Below are positions 60,164-60,415 of a DNA stretch of 60,415 bases, in pieces; the first letter of the stretch is position 1, and the number at the start of each line of letters is the position of its first letter. The DNA is from Pyrinomonadaceae bacterium (GTDB taxonomy: Bacteria; Acidobacteriota; Blastocatellia; Pyrinomonadales; Pyrinomonadaceae), in NCBI GenBank assembly GCA_030841085.1, contig JAVEDP010000037.1, positions 1 through 60,415 of the forward strand, in the 5' to 3' direction. A program made the position numbers and the translations under genes. The notes beneath the pieces were generated by a model that saw only the letters and a list, made by a program, of their open reading frames with translations, did no database searches and had not been told where the DNA came from.

Positions 60164-60263
60164 TGGCGGAGGCGTGTAGGAATCGAACCTACCTGAGCAT
60201 GCTCTCACAGGCTCACAGACGGTTTTGAAGACCGCGCCGTTCACCAGAACAGATGCGCCTCCT
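60164..60263 (-). tRNA. selC: tRNA-Sec (anticodon UCA)
   Basis: The minus strand folds as a selenocysteine tRNA of about 97 nt plus an encoded CCA. The acceptor begins GGAGGCG and ends CGCCTCC with discriminator G. The D-arm is a 6-bp stem (CTGTTC/GAACGG) with a 4-base loop. The anticodon loop is CTTCAAA. A long variable arm (TGAGC...GCTCA) precedes the T-arm GTAGGTTCGATTCCTAC. The D-stem length and the long extra arm are specific to tRNA-Sec. It fits with selB in the same window. Confidence 0.95.
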
Positions 60264-60415
60264 CGGATAAGTAATTGAAACGAACATGACCCTACGCGGG
60301 AGCGCGTGTGCCTGTCAAGCAATGAAAGTTTGGGTGGAAAGTTCTATTATGGAAGCGCGTGAGAACGGGTCAAACCGTCAACCGTGAGCAAGCTATTCGA
60401 GCGAGCCGAATAACT
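60264..60415. other. Right edge, no feature recognised
   Basis: No ORF with supporting signals is seen. It contains the presumed upstream region of tRNA-Sec and possibly the promoter of a gene beyond the window. Confidence 0.4.

Overview
The window looks like a chromosomal segment of an acidobacterium, most likely near the Blastocatellia, or an assembled genome of one. The clues are the secreted VWA-domain protein of the acidobacterial VWFA-related type, large secreted M14 and M28 peptidases, a di-heme thiol-oxidoreductase-like protein, and a moderately GC-rich background in which TTG and GTG starts are common. The taxonomic call is inference from gene content. No rRNA and no complete phage or transposase gene is visible.

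Layout. 0-10 kb: CorC-like CBS protein, ybeY and phoH on the minus strand; rpsT; a small helical protein; a pirin-rhodanese-methyltransferase operon; and a MOSC / YdeP-type molybdoenzyme / free-methionine-sulfoxide-reductase operon. 10-19 kb: M14 peptidase, an orphan antitoxin-like gene, an acyl/aryl-CoA ligase, a hotdog thioesterase, hemB and a secreted protein. 19-29 kb: APC permease with aminotransferase, HXXEE membrane protein, radical SAM/SPASM protein, GT39-like glycosyltransferase, DUF2442/DUF4160 pair, GH5-like hydrolase and small membrane proteins. 29.2-31.2 kb: a compact three-gene island between short inverted repeats. 31-41.4 kb: selB, VWA protein, bshA, an Nfu-type Fe-S scaffold, a secreted helical protein, bshB1, a 50-residue zinc-ribbon membrane protein and a DinB-like protein. 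41.8-49 kb: a TetR-RND efflux operon. 49-54 kb: YqjD/YqjE-like envelope module, di-heme protein with a long leader, and a lipoprotein. 54-60.4 kb: M28 peptidase, topA, dprA and a selenocysteine tRNA.

The most striking property is the repeat content. Many intergenic gaps are filled by an inverted repeat from one of several unrelated families. The arms often stop within a few bases of a stop codon or start codon, even between genes of the same operon. Several families recur at two to six places here. Some arms are themselves built of 7-bp or 9-bp tandem units. One 89-bp palindrome is bracketed by a 14-bp direct repeat that duplicates the last codons and the stop of the upstream gene, which is direct evidence of insertion. 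Repeat sequence has also entered coding DNA, within and at the end of the CoA ligase. Together they look like a varied population of miniature palindromic elements that settle at gene ends.

Functional links: selB and tRNA-Sec show that the organism decodes UGA as selenocysteine, although no selenoprotein is visible here. bshA, bshB1 and the DinB-like protein point to bacillithiol, with an Fe-S carrier next to them. The efflux operon has its own regulator and a perfect 16-bp palindrome in the regulator promoter.
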